Of a stretch of 51,571 nt of DNA, positions 35,011 through 43,661 are shown in pieces. The position numbers and the translations under genes are program-made. Position 1 is the stretch's first letter. Every line of letters begins with the position of its first letter. Source of the stretch: an uncultured Mucilaginibacter sp. GTDB lineage: Bacteria > Bacteroidota > Bacteroidia > Sphingobacteriales > Sphingobacteriaceae. The stretch is taken from assembly GCA_903891475.1 (NCBI GenBank), contig CAITEP010000019.1, forward strand, positions 1 through 51,571. The letters run 5' to 3'. The notes beneath the pieces are model-generated. The model was not told the DNA's origin. It searched no databases and saw only the letters and a program-made list of their open reading frames with translations.

Positions 35011-35757
35011 TCAAAAAAATTGTGGAATTTTTCTTAAAGGTTTAAGTAAAATAGAAATCACAGCGAACCTAATTCCGTTTTTAACCATAGCATTATAATC
35101 ATTCTTAATAACTTTCATCCTATTGTACATACTATTGTTACTTGCGCCACCCAATTCCATTTTAACCATCACCTTCTTCAAATAATAGGCAGACAATTTA
35201 TTTAAGTGCAAAAACCTTGCCATTAATTCATAATCAGCAGCTGTACCGTAATTCAAACTATAACATCCAAATTTTTCAAAGTAACTTTTTTTGCAATAAA
35301 AGGTAGGATGTGGAGGCATCCATCCCCAATTGAACATACCATATATATAGTTGCCTGATTTCCAACTTCTAATTACTTTATTTGAACTATTTACATAGTC
35401 CAAATCTCCGTATAAAACATCTGGATTATGTAAATTAAATGCATCGGCGACATATGAAAGAATATTTTCATCTGCAAAAAAATCATCAGCATTAAGCATG
35501 CCTATAATATCTCCTGTTGCCAATTTAATCCCTTTATTCATAGCATCATAAATACCCTTATCTGGTTCCGATACCACTATTTTTATTTTATCCTTGTATT
35601 TGTTTATGATTTTTTTTGTGTCATCAGTTGATCCGCCATCAATAATTAAATATTCGATTTTATTAAATTTTTGATTTATAACTGACGAAATACATCTCTC
35701 AATTGTTTGTTCAGCATTAAATGATACTGTTATAATAGAAATTACAAAATCTTGCAC
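35011..35757 (-). CDS. GT2-family glycosyltransferase
   Basis: A 248-residue GT-A fold transferase. The N-terminal ISIITVSFNAEQTIERCISS, IIDGGSTDDTKKII and the metal-binding acidic motif in GMLNADDFFADENIL (about residue 90) are typical of the WcaA-like family. The LYGDLDYVNSSNKVIRSW segment is common in members that extend lipid-linked sugars. The sugar is unknown. It lies 112 bases upstream of the WecA-like gene on the same strand, so it likely adds an early sugar to the lipid-linked primer. A promoter for the divergent export genes lies just outside its start. Confidence 0.92.
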   Translation of the reverse strand: MQDFVISIITVSFNAEQTIERCISSVINQKFNKIEYLIIDGGSTDDTKKIINKYKDKIKIVVSEPDKGIYDAMNKGIKLATGDIIGMLNADDFFADENILSYVADAFNLHNPDVLYGDLDYVNSSNKVIRSWKSGNYIYGMFNWGWMPPHPTFYCKKSYFEKFGCYSLNYGTAADYELMARFLHLNKLSAYYLKKVMVKMELGGASNNSMYNRMKVIKNDYNAMVKNGIRFAVISILLKPLRKIPQFF

Positions 35758-35772
35758 AAGTAGAATTTTTCA

Positions 35773-35802
35773 TTGGTTTAATAACAAAAATATGTAATTT
35801 CG
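35773..35802 (+). promoter_or_regulatory. Promoter candidate for the polysaccharide locus
   Basis: TTGG (35773-35776) and TAATTTCG (35795-35802), 18 bases apart, resemble the Bacteroidota TTTG-N19-TAnnTTTG promoter with one mismatch in each box. It lies 45 bases before the start of the export lipoprotein gene, in the divergent gap with the GT2 gene. Confidence 0.45.
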
Positions 35803-35846
35803 CCACCTAATCCAAATTATACTGATTTGGGACACAAAATATTCAT

Positions 35847-36629
35847 ATGAAAATGCGTAATTTATATTCTTTCTTTTGTGTGGCTTTGATTTTAACCGGG
35901 CTTTCCTCTTGTACCAAACAATATCAGGTATTATTTGAAAAACAAGCTGCATTGAATGATTCATTGTATAGCACAAAATCTGAAGGTTTAGGTTCTTATA
36001 AAATAAAACCACAAGATATTTTACAAATAAGAAACTTACAAAATATAAGGTATATTGTTGATGAAACACCTACCTCTCCTGTGGTAACAACTGGAGGTAA
36101 CAGTGTAGGCCAAAATTTCAAAGTAGAAGAAGATGGGAATGTTATATTACCTCTAATTGGTCAAGTTCATGTTGTGGGTTTAACCCGATTAGAGGCGCAA
36201 ACGGCAATTAGTAATCTTTATTCAAAAACAATTATTAATCCAATTATTGATTTAAAAATTATCAATTTAAAAATTACAATACTTGGAGAAGTTCATTCTC
36301 AGGGAAACCTTGAATTAACAAAGGATAAAACTACTCTTATAGATATAATTGGACAAGCTGGTGGGTTAACTCCGGCCGCTGATGAAAAACATATAAAAAT
36401 AATCCGCGGAACAAATAAGACACCTTTAGTAAATGTAATTGATTTAAATACGGTTCAATCAATCAATGATCCAAGGGCAGTACTTCAAAACGGGGATATT
36501 ATTTATATTGCTCAAAGTAAAAGGGCAGCCAGAAACGATAACATCACCACAGCTAACTTATTATTCCAACCAATTTCCTTAATTTTAAGTACAGTGGTTT
36601 TACTTTTAACATTAAATAGAATAAGATAA
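35847..36629 (+). CDS. Polysaccharide export lipoprotein, Wza-like
   Basis: A 260-residue outer-membrane lipoprotein. The signal ends in LTGLSSC with the lipidated Cys at residue 22. A Poly_export (PF02563) domain begins at YKIKPQDILQI (about residue 52) and continues to VHVVGLTRLEAQTAI. An SLBB-like region follows (ITILGEVHSQGNLELTKDKT to about 200). The C-terminus (about 238-260) is a hydrophobic helix, LLFQPISLILSTVVLLL, matching the amphipathic/TM helix that lines the Wza pore. It should form the outer-membrane exit channel for the polysaccharide. The stop is immediately followed by the autokinase ATG, indicating one operon. Confidence 0.93.
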   Translation: MKMRNLYSFFCVALILTGLSSCTKQYQVLFEKQAALNDSLYSTKSEGLGSYKIKPQDILQIRNLQNIRYIVDETPTSPVVTTGGNSVGQNFKVEEDGNVILPLIGQVHVVGLTRLEAQTAISNLYSKTIINPIIDLKIINLKITILGEVHSQGNLELTKDKTTLIDIIGQAGGLTPAADEKHIKIIRGTNKTPLVNVIDLNTVQSINDPRAVLQNGDIIYIAQSKRAARNDNITTANLLFQPISLILSTVVLLLTLNRIR

Positions 36630-39056
36630 ATGGAAGAAACTGAAATAAAAAATCAGAAATTAACCAATCAAGAAATAGATTATTTTAAAATTGCTAAAAT
36701 TTTATTAAGCAGGTGGTATTGGATTTTAGGCACATTATTTTTATCCTTTATTCTTGGGCAATTTTACTTATTCTATACTCCAAAAGTTTATTCTACCGCG
36801 GGTACATTGAAACTTGAGGATAAAAAGTCACAGGCCACTGAGTTATTGCAATTTGGTAACAACGACAGAACATATTACAAAATTCAAAGTGAAACAGTAG
36901 TACTTGAAAGCACTCCTTTATTAACAAGAGCTATAGCACATTTAGACTATAGAGTAAGCTACTACATTAAAGGTCGTATATTTAATCGCACAATTGATCT
37001 TTACCCTCAAAAACCATTCCATGTTGATATAGTTAAATTTGACAGTTTATCCTATTACAATGGCATGTATACGCTTGAACCAATTGATAAAGAAAAATTT
37101 AATTTAAGCTATACAGAATCGGGCAATACATATAAAAAAACATATAAATACAATACACCAATTACTTTAGGCACTACTATAGTAAAAATTGGCGTACCGG
37201 CGGCATTTTCAGCAAATACTGTTTATTTATTTAATTTTAATACCACCAATGATTTTCTCGACAAGATTAGAAATGGGCTTAGTATTGGTGAATTAACGAA
37301 AAATTCGAATATTCTTTCAATACAGGAAACTTCTGATAATCCGTACTTTGCTGCTCATATTATTAATGCCATAATGAAGGAATATTTATTATATGATAGG
37401 CAGCAAAAAATGTTATCAGCTTCTCAAATGATTGATTTCATTGACGACCAGCTTAAAGTTTTGTCAAATGAGGTCTTTAATGGACAAAATGCGATTCAAA
37501 AGTATAAAGAAAACAAAAAGTTCTTAGATTTAGGAAACAATGCTAATTTTATGTTAACTAAAGCCTCTGCAATTGAAAATGAGCTTTCGTTATTAAAAAT
37601 AGATCAACTCGCAATTCATAAATTAAAGAGTGAGATAGAAAATGAAAAAGAAAATTTAACATTGAATTTCAATTCAAGTGGAGTTTCAGAGTCTCAATTA
37701 TCTTATTATATTACTGGATTAAATTCTAAGATTAATGAAAGAAATGCTCTTTTAAGAACTTATACAGTTAGCGCAAAACCAATACAAGAAATCAATAAAG
37801 AAATTATTGAACTAAAAAACAACGCACTAAGAAGTTTAAACTCGTTAAGCGCACTTATTGCCGATAAAATAAATTATATAAATAATGACTTAAATCCAAT
37901 CAATGAAAAAATCCGTACTCTTCCGGCAGAAGAGCGTGATTTAATAACTTTAAAACGAGGATATGAAATAAGTGAAAAAGTTTTTACAATTCTCTCTGAA
38001 AAGAAAATTGATGCTCAAATTGGGAGAGCTGGAATTTTGCCCGGAGCTACACTTATTGATCAAGCAATGCCAAACACTGACCCTGTTTCCCCTGATGCCC
38101 AGTCAGTTCGTAAATTTTCATTGTTTATTGGTTTGGGGATTGGCGTTTTATTGATTATTCTAATAAGGCTTTTAAACCCTTATATTTACGATAAGGAAAC
38201 TATTGAAAGTTTAACAACTATTCCTATTATTGGTGTAATTAGAAAATATCCTGGAAAAATTGACGAATTTAGCACTCAAATTTTAGCTATTTCAAGACCC
38301 AAATCATTATTTGCAGAGTCTATAAGAGCGGTAAGAGCTAATATTAACTTCTTAGCCTCAGAAAAAAACAGTAAAGTTATCTGTGTTACCTCAGAAGTTG
38401 CCGGTGAAGGTAAATCGTTTGTTGCTGTTAATTTAGCAAGTACCTTAGCGCTTATTAATAAAAGAGTTATATTAATCTCAACTGACTTAAGGAGATCTAA
38501 GTTGCACAAAACATTTAAAATTTCAAATGATATTGGTTTAAGTAATTATCTTGCTAATCAATGCTCCATTCAAGATATAATAAACACCAGTCAAAATAAT
38601 TTGGATTTTATTACATCGGGTCCAGTTCCTCCAAATCCAGCGGAATTAATTCAATCAGATAGAATGATGAAGTTAATAGAAGAATTAAAATTAACTTATG
38701 ATTTTATAATGGTCGATACCGCACCAGTTGGTTTAGTAGCAGATGCACTTCCAATTATCAGGATTAGCGATATTAATATTTTTGTTATTCGTTCTGGAAA
38801 ATCCAAGTATAATGCTGCAACCATTCCAAAAAGACTATCACTTGAGTATAATTTAGAAAACACCGTTATAATACTGAATGCTTTTGCCGAAGATGTTTTA
38901 CATTCAACCTATTATAATACTTCAACAACCGGAAGTTATGGCAATGGTAAATATTACTACTATTCCGATTACAGTGGCTATGAAAAATCATCCTATTATT
39001 CAGACGATGATAATAATACCAAAAAATGGTGGAAAATTAGTACTTGGTATAATTAA
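36630..39056 (+). CDS. Polysaccharide co-polymerase / BY-family tyrosine autokinase, Wzc-like
   Basis: An 808-residue inner-membrane protein that controls polymer length and export. A Wzz domain with TM1 (about 30-49), a long periplasmic coiled-coil region (about 260-430), a GNVR-like segment before TM2 (about 496-515), then a cytoplasmic kinase. Kinase motifs are Walker A AGEGKS (591-596), the A' stretch ILISTDLRR (614-622) and Walker B FIMVDTAP (692-699). The first Asp of the usual A' motif is Ser here. The C-terminal tail (761-807) holds about a dozen tyrosines, the autophosphorylation cluster. It abuts the export lipoprotein gene with no gap, as in wza-wzc operons. Confidence 0.94.
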   Translation: MEETEIKNQKLTNQEIDYFKIAKILLSRWYWILGTLFLSFILGQFYLFYTPKVYSTAGTLKLEDKKSQATELLQFGNNDRTYYKIQSETVVLESTPLLTRAIAHLDYRVSYYIKGRIFNRTIDLYPQKPFHVDIVKFDSLSYYNGMYTLEPIDKEKFNLSYTESGNTYKKTYKYNTPITLGTTIVKIGVPAAFSANTVYLFNFNTTNDFLDKIRNGLSIGELTKNSNILSIQETSDNPYFAAHIINAIMKEYLLYDRQQKMLSASQMIDFIDDQLKVLSNEVFNGQNAIQKYKENKKFLDLGNNANFMLTKASAIENELSLLKIDQLAIHKLKSEIENEKENLTLNFNSSGVSESQLSYYITGLNSKINERNALLRTYTVSAKPIQEINKEIIELKNNALRSLNSLSALIADKINYINNDLNPINEKIRTLPAEERDLITLKRGYEISEKVFTILSEKKIDAQIGRAGILPGATLIDQAMPNTDPVSPDAQSVRKFSLFIGLGIGVLLIILIRLLNPYIYDKETIESLTTIPIIGVIRKYPGKIDEFSTQILAISRPKSLFAESIRAVRANINFLASEKNSKVICVTSEVAGEGKSFVAVNLASTLALINKRVILISTDLRRSKLHKTFKISNDIGLSNYLANQCSIQDIINTSQNNLDFITSGPVPPNPAELIQSDRMMKLIEELKLTYDFIMVDTAPVGLVADALPIIRISDINIFVIRSGKSKYNAATIPKRLSLEYNLENTVIILNAFAEDVLHSTYYNTSTTGSYGNGKYYYYSDYSGYEKSSYYSDDDNNTKKWWKISTWYN

Positions 39057-39196
39057 TTTTAAGTCTATATAAAGCTGTTTTCGAATTTTATTTCTTTAAA
39101 GAATTTTAAAAATAAATTGCCATTTTATAATTTTTAAAAAAGATCTTTTACCTCTTTATATCATTTTAAAGTTTGATATCTTTTAATTAATAATAT

Positions 39197-39218
39197 AAGT
39201 AATTTTTATTACTTTTTT
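39197..39218 (+). terminator. Hairpin with T-run before the asparagine synthetase gene
   Basis: AAGTAAT (39197-39203) and ATTACTT (39208-39214) form a 7-bp stem with a TTTT loop, followed by TTTT. It lies about 30 bases before the asnB start, inside a 193-base AT-rich gap. It could terminate or attenuate transcription between the export genes and the rest of the locus. The stem is AT-only apart from one G-C pair, so it is weak. Confidence 0.4.
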
Positions 39219-39249
39219 ATAAAACTTCAAGGAAATAAACGCTAAAATT

Positions 39250-41040
39250 ATGTGCAGAATTTCAGGAATAATATCAAAGAATTTACCATTTAACCAAATT
39301 GTTCAAACAGTAGGTTTAATGAGCAATATTCTTAAACATGGTGGACCTGATGACCAAGGAATATATGCACATGAAGGGGATGGCTTAGTTTTTGGACATC
39401 GGAGGCTTTCATTGATTGATACAAGTAGTAATGGGCATCAACCTATGGCTGATTTTGCTCAGAAAGTATGGATTACCTTTAACGGAGAGATTTATAATTT
39501 TCTGGAATTAAAAAAGCAATTGATTGACAAAGGTGTAGTTTTTAGAACTAAAAGTGACACCGAAGTAATTATTGAGGCCTACAATATATGGGGTCCTGAA
39601 GCTTTCGTAAAACTCAAAGGAATGTTTGCGTTTGGCTTGTATGATTCTACACAAAAAACCACTTATTTAGTAAGAGATTCATCGGGTATAAAACCTCTTT
39701 ACTATCAACATAAAGAAAACACTTTAATATTTGCATCCGAAGTTAGGGCATTCAAAGTTGAAGAATTAACCTATGAAACAGATGAGGATTGGCGAGTAAG
39801 GTTTTTAGCGTTTGGTTATATCCCCGAACCATTTACCAATCTAAAAAATGTTTTAAGTCTTCCAAAAGGTCATTTTTTAAAATTTGATAATAATACCGGA
39901 AAATATACTATCCATCCGTTTGAGGTTAAATCAAAATCCATTGAATACATTACCGATATTAACGAGGCTAAGAAACTTGTGTTCGAGTCACTTCAAAATT
40001 CTGTCCGTAGGCAATTAATATCAGATGCACCCATCGGGGTATTTTTAAGCGGAGGGATTGATTCAAGTTTGGTAACATTATTAGCTGCGCAACAAAAGGA
40101 AAGTGACCTTAAAACTGTTTCCATTTATTTTAACGAGCAATCATACAACGAGCGGAAATACCAGCAAGTGGTAAGTAGTAAAATAGATGGGCAGAAGTTT
40201 GAGCACTTGGTAAGGCAGGAAGACTTTGAAAAACACTTGCCAACCATATTACAAAATATGGATTTGCCTACAACCGATGGTATAAACACTTGGTTTATTT
40301 GCAAATATTCGCACGAAGTTGGTTTAAAAGCTGTATTATCTGGCTTAGGTGCCGATGAATTATATGGTGGTTACCCATCATTCAATCGGATAAAATACCT
40401 TAAAGCTTTGCGAAAACTTCCCGCAGAGCTTTTTAAAGGCATTAATAATTTTACTCCTGATAAATTTAAAAAAATAGCTTTTTTAGCAAATAATCATCCA
40501 ATGGCTGATTATTTATTTTTAAGAGGCTTTTTTATCCCTGATGATATTTCGAAAATACTTGATATTAGCGTATCAGATATAAATGAAATATTGTTTAATA
40601 AAGTTCCATTCGAACCTGTAAGAAAATACGACGAAGAACAAGCAGCATGGTTCGAAACAAATTTATATATGCAAAATCAGTTATTACGTGATACTGATGT
40701 AATGAGTATGTGCCATGCGCTAGAAGTAAGAGTGCCTTTTTTGGACGAAGATTTTCAGGATTTGGCTTCCAGAATACACCCTTCTATTAGGTTTAATAAA
40801 GACCAACCTAAAAAAATGCTGATTGATAGTTTTGAAGGTTTACTGCCTACCGAGGTTTGGAAAAGAAAGAAAATGGGCTTTTCATTTCCATTACAGGATT
40901 GGATGAGAAATAACAAAGAGCTAAGCGCAGTAAGTAATTATAAGGGTAAACACACTCAAAATTACGTGAAAAAATTTAACGAAGGTAAACTACATTGGTC
41001 GAAAATATTCGCTCTTCATCAAATTCAATTGCGTGGTTAA
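39250..41040 (+). CDS. asnB: Asparagine synthase (glutamine-hydrolysing)
   Basis: A 596-residue class II glutamine amidotransferase. Cys2 (MCRISGII) is the glutaminase nucleophile after Met removal; NGEIYNFLELK and SDTEVIIEAY complete the N-terminal domain. The synthetase domain has the PP-loop FLSGGIDSS (about 264-272) and the SGLGADELYGGYPSF element. Such AsnB-like enzymes are frequent in exopolysaccharide loci, where they may amidate uronic acids or other carboxyl groups rather than serve general asparagine supply. Here it sits between the BY-kinase and a GT4 gene whose GTG start overlaps its end by eight bases, so it belongs to the locus. Confidence 0.92.
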   Translation: MCRISGIISKNLPFNQIVQTVGLMSNILKHGGPDDQGIYAHEGDGLVFGHRRLSLIDTSSNGHQPMADFAQKVWITFNGEIYNFLELKKQLIDKGVVFRTKSDTEVIIEAYNIWGPEAFVKLKGMFAFGLYDSTQKTTYLVRDSSGIKPLYYQHKENTLIFASEVRAFKVEELTYETDEDWRVRFLAFGYIPEPFTNLKNVLSLPKGHFLKFDNNTGKYTIHPFEVKSKSIEYITDINEAKKLVFESLQNSVRRQLISDAPIGVFLSGGIDSSLVTLLAAQQKESDLKTVSIYFNEQSYNERKYQQVVSSKIDGQKFEHLVRQEDFEKHLPTILQNMDLPTTDGINTWFICKYSHEVGLKAVLSGLGADELYGGYPSFNRIKYLKALRKLPAELFKGINNFTPDKFKKIAFLANNHPMADYLFLRGFFIPDDISKILDISVSDINEILFNKVPFEPVRKYDEEQAAWFETNLYMQNQLLRDTDVMSMCHALEVRVPFLDEDFQDLASRIHPSIRFNKDQPKKMLIDSFEGLLPTEVWKRKKMGFSFPLQDWMRNNKELSAVSNYKGKHTQNYVKKFNEGKLHWSKIFALHQIQLRG

Positions 41041-42157
41041 AAATATTCAATTATTTTCACTACAAACTTTTAGTTCAACGGGCGGCATACAGAAAATGAC
41101 CCGTACGCTTGCTCATTCTTTGTTTAAAATTGCTGAAAAAAACAGCTGGAGCTTTAAATTAGTATCGGCATACGATGCCCAAACAGATTTAATAACCCAA
41201 TATCTTCCTGAGTCAAATTTTAAAGGCTATCAAAACAATAAAATTAAATTCCTAATAGAAAGTTTTTTTAGTTCAACAAAACAAGATGTTGTAATTTTAA
41301 GTCATATCAATCTAGCTTTGTTAGGCGTTTTAATAAAAATAATAAATCCACGTTGTAAAGTTTGGCTTATTGCCCATGGAATTGAAATTTGGGGTCCGAT
41401 ATCATACATCAAAAAAAAGTTTTTAACCAAATGCGATAAAATACTTTGTGTAAGTAATTTCACTATGCAAAAGGTGATAAGTGAACATAGTGTTGATGCC
41501 AAAGTTTGTACCGTATTAAACAATGTTGTAGACTCATTTATACAAATTCCACAAAATTTCGATAAACCCAAATATCTTCAAAATAGATATAATATTCAAG
41601 GTAATCATCCTATAATTTTCACGCTATCTAGGCTTTCATCACTCGAATTATATAAAGGCCATGACAATGTAATAAGAGTGCTCAAAAATTTAAAAAATAA
41701 ATTCCCAGAAATTAAATATGTCTTAGCTGGTAAGTACGATGAGATAGAAAAGGTAAGAATTGACGAACTGATTGAGGAAAGTGGTGTCGAAAACGAGGTA
41801 ATACTAACAGGTTTTATTAATGAAAATGAACTAATTGACCATTTTTTATTGGCTGATTTATTTGTGTTACCGAGTAAAGGAGAAGGATTTGGCATTGTTT
41901 TTATTGAAGCACTGGCTTGCGGACTACCTGTTATTTGCGGGAATGAAGACGGAAGTATTGATGCCATTTGCAATGGTGAGTTAGGCACAGCTGTAAGTCC
42001 TGATAATTTATCAGAATTAGAGATCGCTATATCAAAATCATTAGATACAGTTATAACTGAAAATTACCGACAATACCTTCAAAATAAGTGCTTAAATAAG
42101 TTCAATGAAGATAATTATATGGTTACCTTAGAAAATGCCATCGACTATTTATCATAA
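41033..42157 (+). CDS. GT4-family glycosyltransferase
   Basis: A 374-residue GT-B fold transferase. The glycine-rich acceptor loop (SSTGGIQKMTRTLAH) is near residue 16. The C-terminal domain has IIFTLSRLSSLELYKGHDNVI, YVLAGKYDE, LADLFVLPSKGEGFGIVFIEALACGLPVI (E-x7-E-type nucleotide-sugar site) and NEDGSIDAI. The donor and linkage are unknown. The start is GTG, overlapping the asnB end by eight bases, so the two are translationally coupled. The 148-base gap after it holds a -7 promoter match (42243-42250) but no terminator. Confidence 0.93.
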   Translation: MVKNIQLFSLQTFSSTGGIQKMTRTLAHSLFKIAEKNSWSFKLVSAYDAQTDLITQYLPESNFKGYQNNKIKFLIESFFSSTKQDVVILSHINLALLGVLIKIINPRCKVWLIAHGIEIWGPISYIKKKFLTKCDKILCVSNFTMQKVISEHSVDAKVCTVLNNVVDSFIQIPQNFDKPKYLQNRYNIQGNHPIIFTLSRLSSLELYKGHDNVIRVLKNLKNKFPEIKYVLAGKYDEIEKVRIDELIEESGVENEVILTGFINENELIDHFLLADLFVLPSKGEGFGIVFIEALACGLPVICGNEDGSIDAICNGELGTAVSPDNLSELEIAISKSLDTVITENYRQYLQNKCLNKFNEDNYMVTLENAIDYLS

Positions 42158-42242
42158 TAAAAAATTAGTTTAAGTAATCGTAAAAAACATATTACTAAAG
42201 TTGGTTTTGATGATAATTCAAAAAAATCAGGTTATTTATTTA

Positions 42243-42250
42243 TAAATTTG
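42243..42250 (+). promoter_or_regulatory. -7 promoter element candidate for the ABC ATPase gene
   Basis: TAAATTTG matches TAnnTTTG and lies 56 bases before the ATPase ATG, in the 148-base gap after the GT4 gene. No -33 box is seen. It may be an internal promoter of the locus. Confidence 0.35.
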
Positions 42251-42305
42251 ACTAGTTAAAAATTAGAGGATTGCCCAATATTTAAAGTAATCTTCATTTG
42301 CAAAA

Positions 42306-43610
42306 ATGAGTAAAGTAATTAACGTAAATAATATTTCAAAAGCTTATCAATTAGGTGATTTTAGTACAGGAACTATTTCTCAAGATGTAGAGCGTTTTAT
42401 AGCAAAGATTCGGGGTAAAGAAGATCCTTTTTTGAAAATTGGCGAAACTAATGACCGATCGAAAAAAGGTGAAAGCGATATAGTATGGAGTTTAAAAGAT
42501 ATCAATTTCGAAATAGAAGAAGGCGGAGTAGTTGGTATTATTGGTAGAAATGGGGCAGGTAAAAGTACCTTATTAAAAATATTAAGCCGTGTTACTTCAC
42601 CAACAACTGGACACATTAAGGTAAAGGGAAGAATAGCCAGTTTACTGGAAGTTGGAACAGGGTTTCATCCGGAGTTAACTGGAAGGGAAAATATTTTTTT
42701 AAACGGTGCTATATTAGGCATGCGAAAGGCTGAAATAAAGCGCAAGTTTGATGAAATTGTTGATTTTTCGGGTGTTGAAAGATATGTAGATACTCCTGTT
42801 AAAAGGTACTCGTCAGGAATGTATGTACGCCTTGCCTTTGCGGTTGCTGCCCATTTAGAATCTGAAATATTAATTCTGGATGAAGTTTTAGCTGTTGGTG
42901 ATGCCGAATTTCAAAAAAAATGCCTTGGTAAAATGGGAGACATTAGCAAAGGTGAGGGAAGGACAATTTTATTTGTAAGCCACAATATGGCAGCCATTAG
43001 CAACCTTTGCAATAAAACGATACTCCTTAAAAATGGCATTCTACAAGATTTTGATTATACACGAGCAATAATTGATAAATACATAAGCTCTGGAAAAGAA
43101 AATGAAGCCGTTGTAGAGGCCGAAAGTATATTCATTAAGAAACATTGTGATAAAGCTGCTTTTAAAAGATTTAAATTAATATCTGAAAATCGTGGTTTAA
43201 CAACCAACTTTGCTATTGATGAAAAAGTAGTAATTGAAATGGAATACGAAGTTTTGGTAGATGACGCTATGATTACGCCAAGTATCCATGTTGTTGATAA
43301 TATGGGGTCAATTATTTTAGCTACGTTTAATGGTCCATCGGCTACGCTTACTACTGATGAATTTTATGGTAAACCCTTAAAAAAAGGCATTTACGTTTCA
43401 ACTATAAAATTACCAGAAAACTTTCTAAATACTACCAACTATATCATTAACGCGTTTCTTGTTCCAGAGACCTATGATGATATGGGTATAGCAGAAAATG
43501 TACTATCGTTTATTGTTGAAGAAACTGGTGAAATGAGGAAAGAATATACTGGTGAATGGGCTGGATTAATTAGGCCAAAGTTAGATTGGTCAACCAATAA
43601 ATTAAACTGA
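42306..43610 (+). CDS. Polysaccharide ABC exporter ATPase, Wzt-like
   Basis: A 434-residue ATPase. The nucleotide-binding domain (about 1-250) shows GRNGAGKST (80-88), the signature YSSGMYVRLAF (168-178), Walker B ILILDE (188-193) and the H-loop SHN. This is the polysaccharide/teichoic acid exporter subfamily, recognised by RIASLLEVGTGFHPELTGRENI. The C-terminal extension (about 285-434) is a beta-rich domain as in Wzt, where it binds the polymer's terminal modification. It should power export of lipid-linked glycan across the inner membrane. The permease partner (Wzm) is not adjacent and not in the window. The stop codon lies inside a strong hairpin. Confidence 0.94.
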   Translation: MSKVINVNNISKAYQLGDFSTGTISQDVERFIAKIRGKEDPFLKIGETNDRSKKGESDIVWSLKDINFEIEEGGVVGIIGRNGAGKSTLLKILSRVTSPTTGHIKVKGRIASLLEVGTGFHPELTGRENIFLNGAILGMRKAEIKRKFDEIVDFSGVERYVDTPVKRYSSGMYVRLAFAVAAHLESEILILDEVLAVGDAEFQKKCLGKMGDISKGEGRTILFVSHNMAAISNLCNKTILLKNGILQDFDYTRAIIDKYISSGKENEAVVEAESIFIKKHCDKAAFKRFKLISENRGLTTNFAIDEKVVIEMEYEVLVDDAMITPSIHVVDNMGSIILATFNGPSATLTTDEFYGKPLKKGIYVSTIKLPENFLNTTNYIINAFLVPETYDDMGIAENVLSFIVEETGEMRKEYTGEWAGLIRPKLDWSTNKLN

Positions 43611-43645
43611 ATAATTCATTCTTAAATGAATTATTCAGTTTTTTA
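43604..43645 (+). terminator. 17-bp hairpin overlapping the ABC ATPase stop codon
   Basis: AAACTGAATAATTCATT (43604-43620) and its exact complement (43625-43641) leave a 4-base loop, CTTA, and TTT follows. The stop codon of the ATPase lies in the left arm. The next gene starts only 20 bases after the right arm, so there is little room for a promoter in between. It acts as a terminator, an attenuator or an mRNA-processing boundary within the locus. Confidence 0.65.
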
Positions 43646-43661
43646 ATTATATAATAACCTG

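Noticed and set aside
35770..36069. Minus-strand open frame across the divergent promoter region and the export lipoprotein start
   Set aside because: It overlaps a conserved lipoprotein signal and the likely promoter, and its translation is Tyr/Phe/Ile-rich without a fold-like pattern.
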